From assembly GCA_907165135.1 (NCBI GenBank), contig OU015567.1, positions 8,685,001-8,749,000 of the forward strand: 64,000 bases of DNA, read 5' to 3'. A program made the position numbers and the translations under genes. This DNA comes from Oikopleura dioica (lineage: Eukaryota; Chordata; Appendicularia; Copelata; Oikopleuridae). The notes beneath the pieces are model-generated. The model saw only the letters and a program-made list of their open reading frames with translations. It made no database searches and was not told the origin of the DNA. This document shows positions 23,994-35,903 of the stretch, in pieces; the stretch's first letter is position 1; every line of letters begins with the position of its first letter.

Positions 23994-25732
23994 ATGACGA
24001 TAGCTCCAACTCCAAATAAAAAACTCAAAGCATCAGGAAGCAAAGAAGGTGAACGAGATCGTAAAAGACCGCGACATATTCCTTCTACTTCGCACGATCC
24101 TTCTATTAGAACGAAAAATGCGAGGAATCAAATCGGGCCTCAGTCAAAGGTGAGCTTTTCTATGTCCTTTGGTGCGATCAAAAAACGTTTCAGAAAAAGC
24201 AAAAAGTTCGCCGAGATCCGCCGCCAAGAAGCGACTCGAAGCTTGGGCAATGTGACCCAAGCGTTCCCCTTTCTCCATGTCTCTCACCACGAATGTCGCC
24301 TCTTTCTAGCAACTCGCAAACAAGTCGAGTTGCATCTCAACCCGAGCAATCCGGCTACAACTCAGAGGTACAGGCCCCTCCTTATTCTTTATAACCCCTT
24401 TTCAGGACGAGTACGATCGAGCGGCAGAATACAGCGAAGAGCGAGAAAAAAACTTCCGCAAAGTTCTGTTAGAAGAACGTGGCTTCGAAATCATCGACGT
24501 ACAGGCAGACGGAGCTTGTATGTTCCGATCTGTCGCCGATCAGGTAGCTTCGTTTCATACCGATCTTTTTTTAATTCATGATTTTTAGATTTACGGGGAC
24601 GAAAGTATGCACGACGTTATTCGACACCGATGCTGCGATTACATGGCCCTGAATGCCGATTATTTCAGGAACTGGGTAACGGAGAATTTCGAAGATTACA
24701 TTTCCAGAAAGAGGCTGTTGCATACGCATGGGAATCATATAGAACTACAGGCGATGTCGGAGCTTTATCTTCGAAAATTTGAAATATTCGAGTACAGGTT
24801 CGAAAAGGTCATTATTTCTTGTTCAATTCTTGAGCCATTCTTTAGTCCAATTGCTAATCAAACCTTCGACTGTTCGGAACCAAGCCATTATACTCCTATT
24901 CGCCTGAGCTATCACAACGGAAATCACTACAACTCAATAAGAAACCCTCTTCAAGCTACAATAGGTATTCACTTCTCTTCAACCAATTTTAATCGCTCTC
25001 AGGTGCTGGATTAGGAATACCGGGAATGTCAGAACATGCATCTCTCCTCTCCCAAGCGCTAAATCAATCGGAACTCGACGATACAGAAAAACGCATGTTA
25101 CTGGACAAGGCAAACATGACGGACTATCAAGCCACTGATCAAGAGCTTCTAGCACAAGTTGCACGGTAAATTTCCCCTTCTATCCGACTTTCTTCAACTC
25201 ATGTTTTGTAGAGACTCCCTGGAGGAATTCTACAACGTCAGAAATCAAAACAAGAAGCAGAAGAAAAACCAAACAAAGTCTCTCAACCGTCTTAGTCCTT
25301 CAACAAGCCGTCTTTCTACACCTCCACCTCCGATTTCACCATCTTCGCAGCCATCTTCTTCAAGCTCGTGAGTTGCTTTCCCTCAATCATTGAGGCTCGA
25401 TGAGTTTTATTAACAGTCAATAGATCCTCCCTCCCGTCTCCGGAAAAAGCTGCGAGCAAAGAGGACATTGAACAGAAACCATCATCGTCAGCGAGTTCGC
25501 CAAACGCGCAAATGGCCATTCGACAGTCACGTGTCAGCTTGAGTATAGATGAACCCGGACCAAGGTAAGATAGAGACAGCTTCACGATCCTTGACTCTTA
25601 TTTTATAGCTCTCGTCAAGACCCAGTAGAATGGGGCGTATCCGACTGGGTATCCGAAAACGACGAAGAATCAATCATGGCCGCCATTTTGCAACAATCCG
25701 CCCAGGAATTCTACTCCTCGTCTAAAGAATAA
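23994..25732 (+). CDS. OTUD5: OTU-domain deubiquitinase OTUD5 (DUBA)
   Basis: OTUD5 is a cysteine protease that removes K48/K63 ubiquitin chains. Nine exons (23994-24149, 24194-24367, 24406-24543, 24589-24797, 24846-24964, 25003-25165, 25212-25367, 25424-25564, 25609-25732) give 459 aa. SGYNSEDEYDRAAEY precedes the OTU fold, as in vertebrate OTUD5; this region includes the phosphorylated serine known there. The catalytic set is visible: ADGACMFRSVADQIYGD (Asp, Cys) and HNGNHYNS (His). A helix with DEESIMAAILQQSAQEF at the C-terminus is a ubiquitin-interacting motif. Confidence 0.95.
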
Positions 25733-26158
25733 TGACCCCTTGATCGCAAATTATCGCTCCGCTAAAATATAAATATAATTTTTACTCGTGTTCTTTGCAA
25801 ACAAAATTCATATAAAAACAAGAACAGAGCGACATGTTTCTTCAACACCAGATTTTCTGAAATTCTGTCCCTGTTTCGAATAATCTAAGAGTCCAACAAT
25901 ATTGATAATATGAAAAAAATGCGTTCAATATTGAGAAATATTGACCAGCGATCGTTCCGCCACAGTTCTTACCTTGTTTCTTACAAGTTGTAAATTAATT
26001 TTTTGTCTATTATCTTTTTCAAGCTTTGAACAGACTATTACTGTACTGAAACAATAAATATCACACACAAAACGATGTAATTTACGAAAAAGAATCTCAC
26101 TAGTTTCTTCTTATTCGTTGTTTTATCTTGCTTTCATTTCAGGAGTTACAGAATTGAT
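25733..26158. other. Convergent intergenic region
   Basis: AT-rich DNA between the convergent ends of OTUD5 (plus) and the caspase-like gene (minus). AAATATAAATATAA at about 25765 could serve 3' end formation. No gene was seen. Confidence 0.4.
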
Positions 26159-27662
26159 TCAGTATTTTGTCAGAACAAGCTTTTTTCGCAGGGACGATTG
26201 AAATTCGCAAACTTGATTTCTCCCTTCTTCTTCATCCTCACCAGCAACTTCCTTCTTGAGCATCTCTCGTTGCACCCGCAAATAGACCTCGTAAATATCT
26301 TGATGGTTTTCGTTAGCAATCGCATCGGACAACTCATTGTACAAAATCGAGACGAAGCGAGAAGGAAATCTTCCTTCAGATGTGACTGTTGCTTGATTGA
26401 TTCTATTGCCAGCAAGGGTAGAGTAGAAAAAGGCCCAGTCTCTGCCCATTGACCACTGGAAGTGGGTTTCTTCTTTTTCTTGAGTGTTGGCAACTAAGTC
26501 TGTTCCCCTGCTGCGGCTTTTCCTCATTACTGCCCCTTCTATCGCTACTTTCCTTGAAGTAACATCCTTTTCGCCTCTAAAATGATGCTCAATTTTCAAC
26601 TCAACATCAACATCAACCTTGGAGCATTGACAATCACCAATTTCGGCTTATCGATCCATCCAGCACAAGAAGTTTTTGTCAAAACCGACAAGAAGTCATG
26701 GATAGTAACTTCTTCCGTATTATACGAAGAGTCATTTCCTCGGACGACGATCTTCAATTTGCTTCCCGGAATTCCATTAGACAGAATCACTATCGTCAAA
26801 GATCTTACGGCAGCAGCCACATTTTGATCATTCACAACATTTTTGAGGAACAAGTTGACATCAGTTTTTTTCATGTCCGAAAAGTAGAAAATATTTTCTT
26901 TATAAAGTTCTCCTTCCGTTACGTAGTAAAGTACCATTAAATATTTGAGATTTTGAACTGTTCCTTTATCAAACATCTTTCCAAAAAGAAGATACATTGC
27001 AGATCCATCAATGTCTTTTTCTATAGCGTTATCAGAAGATAACCAGTTCTTCTTGATCCCTGGGTATGAAAATATAACCACAAGACCTTTTCTTTCATCC
27101 CCGGTCGGTTTTAAATCGTAAAACTGCTCAAAGTCATCGAATGGATTCTTCACTTTCGCAACTGGGTTGATTTCTCCGTCGACATCAGTGTCTGTTGAAA
27201 GCTTTTTGATGCGGTCTTTCAATTTCTTCAAGAGCTTTGTTTGCAAAGAACATGCTTCTTTCTCGTTTTTCTCGGCGCAAAGATAGTTTTTGAAGGCTTC
27301 CTCATCCTCGAATGGTACTTTACTGCCTTTTTCGTGGTAATATTTGAAATAATCGCTGTTTTTTATTGCCTTTTCCATCTCTGTACCGTTTTTCGATCCG
27401 GAACAATAGTTTATTTTGGCAAAAACGGACTTGGCAACCAATGAAAAGACGTCTTCAAGCTGAAAATTTATTTGCAGTGTCGTTAAACTGGACGAAAGGA
27501 GTAGTTTACGATCTTTACAAGCTCATAGAACAAGTCTTCAGTAACATAAGAAGGGAGCCTTGTGAATTTCAACAACAATTTGTCATGGGGTTGTCCACTT
27601 TGTGTTCGCGTAGTCTTGAACAAATGATGAACTCTCTTGACAGACTGGATTTGAGTATTTGG

Positions 27663-30300
27663 TAGGGGGTGAACAGTGAAAAAATGAGCAAAATTAAAAG
27701 TTTAGAAAACTAATTTGAATCGATGTATATATATAAAACACATCATAAAAAACATTTAATTCAATAATTGTAAATTTAAAAAACGCTGTTTTCCATCATA
27801 AACGCCAATTTTCTCATGAAGATTACAGTTTTTTCACGATAACTTTTGATCTCAACCTTCCTCAAGCCTAAATCAAAGATAATCTTAATCTACAGAAAAA
27901 ATGCTTTCAGAAACTTATAAAATCACTTTGTGCACTTGTGTGCAAAAAATTCTAGAGCTAATTATTTGTCCAAACTCTATGAGTTGGCCCTCTAGGGGTG
28001 TTCGAATCCCGGCAATGACACTTTTTTTTCATTCCGATTTTCCTCGAAACATTGCGTTAACTTGATCACGTGACTGAATTTGAGTCATAATTAGTCCTCC
28101 GGAGGACTTTTTTGCTTGGAATCAATTCCTGGACGACTGAGAACTTCCGCTTATTAAATTCTGTCAGCCCCGTCCCTGGCTTTTAAATTGAAATGGGCTT
28201 GACGGCCCTTCGGGCCGTCTCAGCCCCGTCCCTGGCTTTTAAATTGAAATGGGCTTGACGGCCCTTCGGGCCGTCTCAGCCCCGTCCCTGGCTTTTAAAT
28301 TGAAATGGGCTTGACGGCCCTTCGGGCCGTCTCAGCCCCGTCCCTGGCTTTTAAATTGAAATGGGCCTGACGGCCCTTCGGGCCGTCTCAGCCCCGTCCC
28401 TGGCTTTTATATTGAAATGGGCTTGACGGCCCTTCGGGCCGTCTCAGCCCCGTCCCTGGCTTTTAAATTGAAATGGGTTTGACGGCCCTTCGGGCCGTCT
28501 CAGCCCCGTCCCTGGCTTTTAAATTGAAATGGGCTTGACGGCCCTTCGGGCCGTCTCAGCCCCGTCCTGGCTTTTAAATTGAAATGGGCTTGACGGCCCT
28601 TCGGGCCGTCTCAGCCCCGTCCTGGCTTTTAAATTGAAATGGGCTTGACGGCCCTTCGGGCCGTCTCAGCCCCGTCCCTGGCTTTTAAATTGAAATGGGC
28701 TTGACGGCCCTTCGGGCCGTCTCAGCCCCGTCCTGGCTTTTAAATTGAAATGGGCTTGACGGCCCTTCGGGCCGTCTCAGCCCCGTCCTGGCTTTTAAAT
28801 TGAAATGGGCTTGACGGCCCTTCGGGCCGTCTCAGCCCCGTCCCTGGCTTTTAAATTGAAATGGGCTTGACGGCCCTTCGGGCCGTCTCAGCCCCGTCCT
28901 GGCTTTTAAATTGAAATGGGCTTGACGGCCCTTCGGGCCGTCTCAGCCCCGTCCCTGGCTTTTAAATTGAAATGGGCTTGACGGCCCTTCGGGCCGTCTC
29001 AGCCCCGTCCCTGGCTTTTAAATTGAAATGGGCTTGACGGCCCTTCGGGCCGTCTCAGCCCCGTCCTGGCTTTTAAATTGAAATGGGCTTGACGGCCCTT
29101 CGGGCCGTCTCAGCCCCGTCCTGGCTTTTAGATTGAAATGGGCTTGACGGCCCTTCGGGCCGTCTCAGCCCCGTCCCTGGCTTTTAAATTGAAATGGGCT
29201 TGACGGCCCTTCGGGCCGTCTCAGCCCCGTCCCTGGCTTTTAAATTGAAATGGGCTTGACGGCCCTTCGGGCCGTCTCAGCCCCGTCCCTGGCTTTTAAA
29301 TTGAAATGGGCTTGACGGCCCTTCGGGCCGTCTCAGCCCCGTCCTGGCTTTTAAATTGAAATGGGCTTGACGGCCCTTCGGGCCGTCTCAGCCCCGTCCT
29401 GGCTTTTAAATTGAAATGGGCTTGACGGCCCTTCGGGCCGTCTCAGCCCCGTCCCTGGCTTTTAAATTGAAATGGGCTTGACGGCCCTTCGGGCCGTCTC
29501 AGCCCCGTCCCTGGCTTTTAAATTGAAATGGGCTTGACGGCCCTTCGGGCCGTCTCAGCCCCGTCCCTGGCTTTTAAATTGAAATGGGCTTGACGGCCCT
29601 TCGGGCCGTCTCAGCCCCGTCCCTGGCTTTTAAATTGAAATGGGCTTGACGGCCCTTCGGGCCGTCTCAGCCCCGTCCCTGGCTTTTAAATTGAAATGGG
29701 CTTGATTACGGCTGGGATTTGAAGAAAAGATAGAGATGATCAGTCTCATTTCATCCCAAACCCCGCCCACACCCATTTTTCAATAAACTTCAGTTTGTCG
29801 TTCCCGATTTTTAATTATGGTTTTTGAAATATTAAGTTTTTATATAGATTTCTCTTCTTTCTTAATTAAATTCTTCCATCAGATGAGATCCTCCGGGGTC
29901 CTCCGAGGGTCCACGTGATCAAATTATTAGATTTATCAATGTTCACGTTTCGGTTGATAACCATGCCGAAGGAGTCCCTGAAAAAGATTTTTCTTCATTT
30001 AATTTGCTTAAATTCTTCCATCATCTAGGTCCTCCGGGGTCCTCCAAGATGTCACGTGATTAAAATTCAGGAAAAATTTACATGATCAGTGATAATCAGC
30101 AATCAAAATCATGCATAGAAACCCTAGTTACGTCGAGTTTGGGAAAAATCAGATTTTGACCTCAGCTGACCCCGCGTGACCTTTGATGACCTCAAGTCAT
30201 GTGTCAAAATGATCAGTGGATCAAGGGCTTTCCATCGATGTGTTATTCATCTCTATTAGAGGATGATAAAAAAATCAATTTTTTCACCGTTCACCCCCTA
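27663..30300. mobile_element. 2.6-kb hAT-like element carrying a minisatellite
   Basis: Termini TAGGGGGTGAACAGTG and the complement of CACCGTTCACCCCCTA are inverted repeats over 22 bases with one mismatch. Flanking 8-base direct repeats GTATTTGG lie at 27655-27662 and 30301-30308. These fit a hAT-family insertion. No transposase frame is present, so it is non-autonomous. About 60% of the element is the tandem array at 28165-29706. Flanks of the array contain inverted TCCTCCGGGGTCCTCC motifs, and a Pol III B-box-like GTTCGAATCCC lies at about 28000 before a T8 run. Confidence 0.85.
28165..29706. repeat. Minisatellite, about 27 copies of a 56-bp unit
   Basis: Each unit starts CAGCCCCGTCCCTGGC, then TTTTAAATTGAAATGGGCTT, and ends in the perfect hairpin GACGGCCCTTCGGGCCGTC (7-base-pair stem, five-base loop). 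A 55-base variant lacks one C in the GTCCC run and is interspersed. Other differences are single substitutions, so the array is young or homogenised. It lies wholly inside the hAT-like element. Confidence 0.95.
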
Positions 30301-30461
30301 GTATTTGGTCAATGCACATAAAGATTTTGTCATAATGCAAAAGTATACTCATTTTTAATATTTGCAGATACTTTGAAAGATGCTGAGTTCCAAATCTGTT
30401 ATTTATTCTGAATAAAACCATTCCCAAAAAACAATCTGCCTGGTCCAGAAGTCTTCAAGAG

Positions 30462-31791
30462 ATGTTGGAGCCTTTTGATGAAGAGGTTTCTTCGTGCGTT
30501 GCTACCAGAGAGAAGCCATTTCTATCCGACTTATTTGAGTCGTTTAGAAATCATAAGCTGAGTTTAGCAAATTTAAATGAGTGTTAATCTGATAAACCTT
30601 TTAAAACTTGGATAAGCTGGTGAATTTTGCTCAAAATAAATTCCAGGAGATCAAGGCTGATGTTGAAAGAGAAGCATCGATCTTTTTCGATGGGGAAGCT
30701 GAGGTTTTGAAGAAAGAAAATGCATGCCTTCTTGATGCCATTAGGGAGCTTGAAAAGGATTCTGATAAGCGAATGTTCGACGAAACAAAGCGTATTAGGC
30801 GACTGATACGGGAGCATGATGCTGAAGCCAGGCAAAAAGATGACGAGATTTGTGATCTTCAGGCTTTGGTTCAGAAAGTTTTTTAGTCGAATAGTCTGAT
30901 TCTTTGAATGAACCTTCCTGAGTACGAAAATAAAGAACTCAGGGAGCAACTGAGTCCAGTGTTTGAAAAAATGGTGAGCGCGAGCCGTGAGCGAGCGTGA
31001 GCGAGTGAGCGAGCGCTCATGCTCGCTCGCTCACCATAAAATTCCATGCCGCCGCTCCCGCTCACTCGCGCTCGCCAACAGTCATTTTTAGTTAATCCAC
31101 CGTGGAGACAAGGTATTACGATGTTTGAGAAATTTCTCTTGCGTTGGAATGCCCGAAATTGACTTTTTATATTAAATTATTCGTGAAAAATTGTAAATAT
31201 TTGAATTTTCAAGGAAATACTCGCTAGAAAGTCCCCCGAAAAGCTACGAGTGAGCGCGAGCGAGCGAGCGAGCGCTCGTGCTCGCTCACTCAACAAAAAA
31301 ATTTCGGGTCTGCGCTCACGCTCACTCACTTACGAAAAAAATTGAAGAGTGTCTGCTCGCGCTCGCTCACTCACAAGAGCTATGACCATTTTTTCAAACA
31401 CTGACTGAGTCAACTTGAACGCTCCAACTCTAAGTACGAAGAGGCAAAGATCGAAATCTACGGATTACAGGCAGAGACAAAAACGCAAAAGGCTGAAATC
31501 TTAGCTCTTCGTAAAGAAATTGAGAAGATGAAAGAAGCTCACGAAGAGGAAATTGAAAATATGCTTCAAAACTTCGCTCCAGCGGAAAGTCCTGAGAAGA
31601 ACAATGATTGCCCAATCTGCATGGAAGAATACGACAGCAAGGAGAACATCAAGTGCACTTCAAAGGGATGTGGTCATCAAATGTGCTTTTCTTGTTTCGA
31701 AGAAATTCTCGGCAACAAGAATCCTTCCGCGCGAAAATGTCCTTTCTGCAACAAAAAAGTCCAGCCAAATCAGATCCTGAAACTGTACTAA
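30462..31791 (+). pseudogene. Coiled-coil RING-finger protein, coding exon interrupted by a MITE
   Basis: Exons 30462-30578, 30617-30877, 30923-30956 plus 31412-31791 give 263 aa if the element at 30957-31403 and one 8-base repeat are removed; the total is divisible by three. The first half is charged coiled coil (QEIKADVEREASIFFDGEAE, then ELREQLSQLERSNSKYEEAK across the insertion point). The C-terminus is a C3HC4 RING: CPICMEEYD, GCGHQMCFSCF, CPFC. It is probably an E3 ubiquitin ligase. Intron 30579-30616 seems to start with GA. As sequenced, the frame is broken unless the element is spliced out. It is divergent from the caspase-like gene. Confidence 0.7.
30957..31403. mobile_element. hAT-like MITE inside RING-gene exon
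   Basis: Termini CAGTGTTTGAAAAAATGGT and ACCATTTTTTCAAACACTG are perfect 19-base inverted repeats. Target duplication ACTGAGTC (8 bases) occurs at 30949-30956 and 31404-31411. The interior has GAGCGAGCG/CGCTCGCTC palindromic blocks at both ends (about 30970-31030 and 31250-31380) that would form long hairpins. No coding capacity. Confidence 0.9.
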
Positions 31792-31833
31792 GAATACATT
31801 TTCCCTCTGAAAGAGACTTTTTGAGAAATTTGT

Positions 31834-31849
31834 GGCCCTAAAAAGGGCC
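31834..31849 (-). terminator. Histone H3 mRNA 3' stem-loop
   Basis: On the minus strand: stem GGCCCT, loop TTTT, stem AGGGCC, then ACAAA. This is the metazoan histone stem-loop bound by SLBP, placed 24 bases downstream of the H3 stop. Confidence 0.9.
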
Positions 31850-31873
31850 TGTTTTAGTGAGTCAAACTCGCGC

Positions 31874-32867
<994 letters not shown>

Positions 32868-32913
32868 GCTCTGCTTTCCCAGCTGATCCCTGCCAGGATC
32901 AAACACCAAAACC

Positions 32914-32929
32914 GGCCCTTTTCAGGGCC
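32914..32929 (+). terminator. Histone H4 mRNA 3' stem-loop
   Basis: GGCCCT, loop TTTC, AGGGCC followed by ACAAA, 46 bases after the H4 stop: a typical SLBP-binding stem-loop. Confidence 0.92.
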
Positions 32930-33811
32930 ACAAATTCAAAACCAAATCAATTTATCTGATGAGATTCATCAATTGGTCTTTACTAAAAATAGCCTTTACG
33001 TCGTGAACTGAAATAAATACAGTAATTTGACTCTAATAAGTCATCTTTTAATTATTTATTCTGTTGTTTTGAAATTCTAAAACGGCAGAAATAGTTTCGA
33101 GAATCACTAGAATCGACTTGTTTTCGAATTTTTTAGCAGCGCCGAAATCAATTACAATTTTACAAAAATTCTCTAGAATTTTTGCCTACCTCAGGGCTAA
33201 AATCATCACTCAATCAGTCTTCGGATTTTCGAAAGTCCGGCCAGATGATAACTGGCGGTAAGTTTTTACCTCACTTTTACGAAGGTTTCTAACTTTTTCT
33301 TTTTAGAAAGTATTCGCAAACGCGAGTTCAAAGCGAAAAGGGATCCAAAAAGGATCCCTTCACGACAAAGAAGATCACAATCGCTAAGAGCGAATCTCGA
33401 GAAAATTATTGCAAAAAAAAGCAATAAAAACCTATCACCTTCAAATTCTTTTTTGTCTTTTTATTTGCAGGAAGTTTGCTTAGATAAGAGGAAAGAGCGG
33501 TTTAGAGTTTCTGATGTCAAAACAGATTAGTTGCTTCGAAAGAGGATGAAAACCGGCGTTTCGGTAGCAGATTTCACGGTTGAGCAGTGACACTGCGCGA
33601 AATATTGATTTCTGCGCGCTTTTTCATTGAATCGATTGAAATCGTTGCGAAAAGGGTCTGAAAGTATTGCTATGAAACGCTTATTTTTGACATGTTGAAA
33701 TATTTTATTTATTCAATAGAAAATACATTTACAGCAACATTACGTTGCCAACAGAAAATCAGATGCAGCATGCTCATGTGATCATTTTATGGCAGTTATG
33801 GGTAAATTTGT
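32930..33811. other. Spacer between the H3/H4 and H2A/H2B pairs
   Basis: AT-rich DNA. The only coding-like feature is the small basic ORF at 33245-33530 (listed separately). No histone H1 gene or further stem-loop was seen. Confidence 0.4.
33245..33530 (+). CDS. Possible small basic protein, 78 aa
   Basis: A 13-base first exon (33245-33257) joins across a GT-AG intron to 33307-33530 in frame. The product begins MITGESIRKREFKAKRD and is rich in Lys, Arg and Ser (PSRQRRSQSLRANLEKII). Its location within the histone cluster and its basic composition are suggestive, but there is no family match and a frame of this size can occur by chance. Confidence 0.3.
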
Positions 33812-33827
33812 GGCCCTAAAAAGGGCC
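33812..33827 (-). terminator. Histone H2A mRNA 3' stem-loop
   Basis: On the minus strand GGCCCT, loop TTTT, AGGGCC then ACAAA, 31 bases past the H2A stop. Confidence 0.92.
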
Positions 33828-33857
33828 GGGTTTGAAAATTCCTTCGTGAGAAGAAAT

Positions 33858-34587
<730 letters not shown>

Positions 34588-34950
34588 ATGGCCGCCACCA
34601 AGGGATCGAAGAAAGCTATTGTCAAGAAGGCTCCCCCAGCCGGAGACAAAAAGAAGCGAAAGGCTAAGCGAAAGGAGTCCTACTCCATCTACATCTACAA
34701 GGTCCTCAAGCAGGTCCACCCCGACACCGGTATTTCCTCGAAGGCCATGTCCATCATGAACTCGTTCGTGTCCGACATCTTCGAGCGAATCGCCAACGAG
34801 GCCTCCCGACTCGCCAAGTACAACAAGAAGTCCACCATCTCATCCCGAGAGGTCCAGACCGCTGTCCGACTCCTTCTCCCCGGCGAATTGGCCAAGCACG
34901 CCGTTTCTGAGGGAACCAAGGCTGTCACCAAGTACACCTCCTCCAAGTAA
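34588..34950 (+). CDS. Histone H2B
   Basis: 121 codons, intronless. A Lys/Ala/Pro-rich tail precedes [37 protein letters not shown] at the C-terminus is diagnostic. The start at 34588 is chosen because it gives the family length (120 aa); the longer upstream frame runs into the promoter repeat. Confidence 0.98.
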   Translation: MAATKGSKKAIVKKAPPAGDKKKRKAKRKESYSIYIYKVLKQVHPDTGISSKAMSIMNSFVSDIFERIANEASRLAKYNKKSTISSREVQTAVRLLLPGELAKHAVSEGTKAVTKYTSSK

Positions 34951-34979
34951 ATTTCCCTCTGGGATCTTTGCTAAAAACC

Positions 34980-34995
34980 GGCCCTTTTTAGGGCC
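34980..34995 (+). terminator. Histone H2B mRNA 3' stem-loop
   Basis: GGCCCT, loop TTTT, AGGGCC followed by ACAAA, 30 bases after the stop. The segment from the stop codon through this loop is duplicated at 35900-35960. Confidence 0.92.
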
Positions 34996-35360
34996 ACAAA
35001 TTTTCAAAACAGTTTACTTCTGAATCATTACCACTCTCGTAAAAGTCTTTGTCGAAAATACTAAAGCTTTGAAACACAATTGTGGGATGCGACAATTGAT
35101 AGTTGTCAACGGTTCTCACGAACGATTTTATCTTCTTGAAAAACCAGACGATTGATCTTTCTATGGAAAAGAAAATTTTGTCTCCACTGAGGATATTGGC
35201 GAGCACTTCGGTTGGAGTCAATATCTTATCATTTTTGCTACCTCTATTGATTACTGTTAATTTTGAAGACATTCGTCAGTACCTATTTGGCCTTTGACGT
35301 TTTTTTGTTTTGCATTTTCTCCCGCAAATTGTGTTGAATCAACTGTTGATCTTCTTTTTA

Positions 35361-35903
35361 TTTAATTATTGGCTTTCAATCAAACGTGTTAAATTTAATT
35401 AACCTTTTTAAAAATAATCGATAACTGACTATATTTGATGAAAACAATTTCTAAAGCGCGTTTCCGCCGGCGAGTGGCTCATCCATCACGAAAAAGAGGT
35501 GTTGATCATCTTCAACCTTTTCTTTTCTTTTTCTCCGCCAAGGCAATCAAATCAACTCAGATCATTCCAAATTAGAGAAATTCAAAAACAAAAATAATAA
35601 AATGAAACTTCTTGGCATTTTTCTCACACTTGCAGTTCACGCTTCTTACGGGTGTGCCGATTTCGATGAAAATGAAATTAGTGTTTCGATGCCAGCTCTT
35701 TCGATAAAAATACCAGGAATTGAAAAATTGCAAAGAGAACTCGTCAGATTCAGAGAAAAATTCAAGCTCGCCGATAACGATCGAAAACGGCTGCGTTTTG
35801 AAATTATAGAGCTGCGAAAAAGCATCGACGAAAGCCGGAAACAATCGGAAAAATCGGCGGAGGAAATCAAAGAATCAATTAAAAACTCGTTCACGGAAGA
35901 AGT
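35361..35903 (+). repeat. Duplicated promoter plus 5' exon, copy 1
   Basis: Nearly identical to 40363-40905. It includes 240 bases upstream of the ATG (TTTAATTATTGGCTTTCAAT through CTCCGCCAAGGCAATCAAAT) and about 300 bases of coding sequence, ending at GAAGAAGT. The copies differ by scattered substitutions only. Confidence 0.93.

Larger units (their letters stand above)
26159..30352 (-). pseudogene. Caspase-like protein lacking catalytic His and Cys; exon 1 interrupted by a transposon
   Basis: Minus-strand exons with consistent phases: 30352-30301 plus 27654-27633 (one exon split by the element at 27663-30300), 27558-27519, 27459-26618, 26576-26159; 457 aa without the insert. The start gives a helical segment (MSILLHYDKIFMCIDQILKS), possibly a death-fold adaptor domain. 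The peptidase C14 core follows: KPKLVIVNAPRG aligns to the KPKLFIIQACRG active-site strand, so Cys is replaced by Pro. ILSNG aligns to SHG, so His is replaced by Asn. The small-subunit part has DWAFFYSTLAGN. By comparison with c-FLIP this would be a catalytically dead regulator. On this haplotype, expression from this ATG is probably blocked. Confidence 0.7.

Noticed and set aside
27366..27665. Plus-strand ORF of 99 codons antisense to the caspase-like gene
   Set aside because: It overlaps minus-strand exons with caspase homology and ends exactly at the transposon junction; no motif was found.
27950..28030. tRNA gene suggested by GTTCGAATCCC and a T8 run
   Set aside because: No matching acceptor stem or anticodon arm can be folded upstream; at most a SINE-like B box within the transposon.
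28165..29706. CRISPR-like array
   Set aside because: Units are contiguous near-identical 55-56-mers with no unique spacers, in an animal genome and inside a transposon; it is a minisatellite.
30957..31403. Element acting as a new spliced intron
   Set aside because: Using GT in the left duplication and AG in the right duplication leaves a one-base frameshift, so clean splicing is not supported by sequence alone.
34988..35297. Overlapping ORFs of 94 (minus) and 64 (plus) codons after H2B
   Set aside because: No recognised motif, and neither shows convincing splice partners; the minus frame may be a degenerate exon but cannot be supported.
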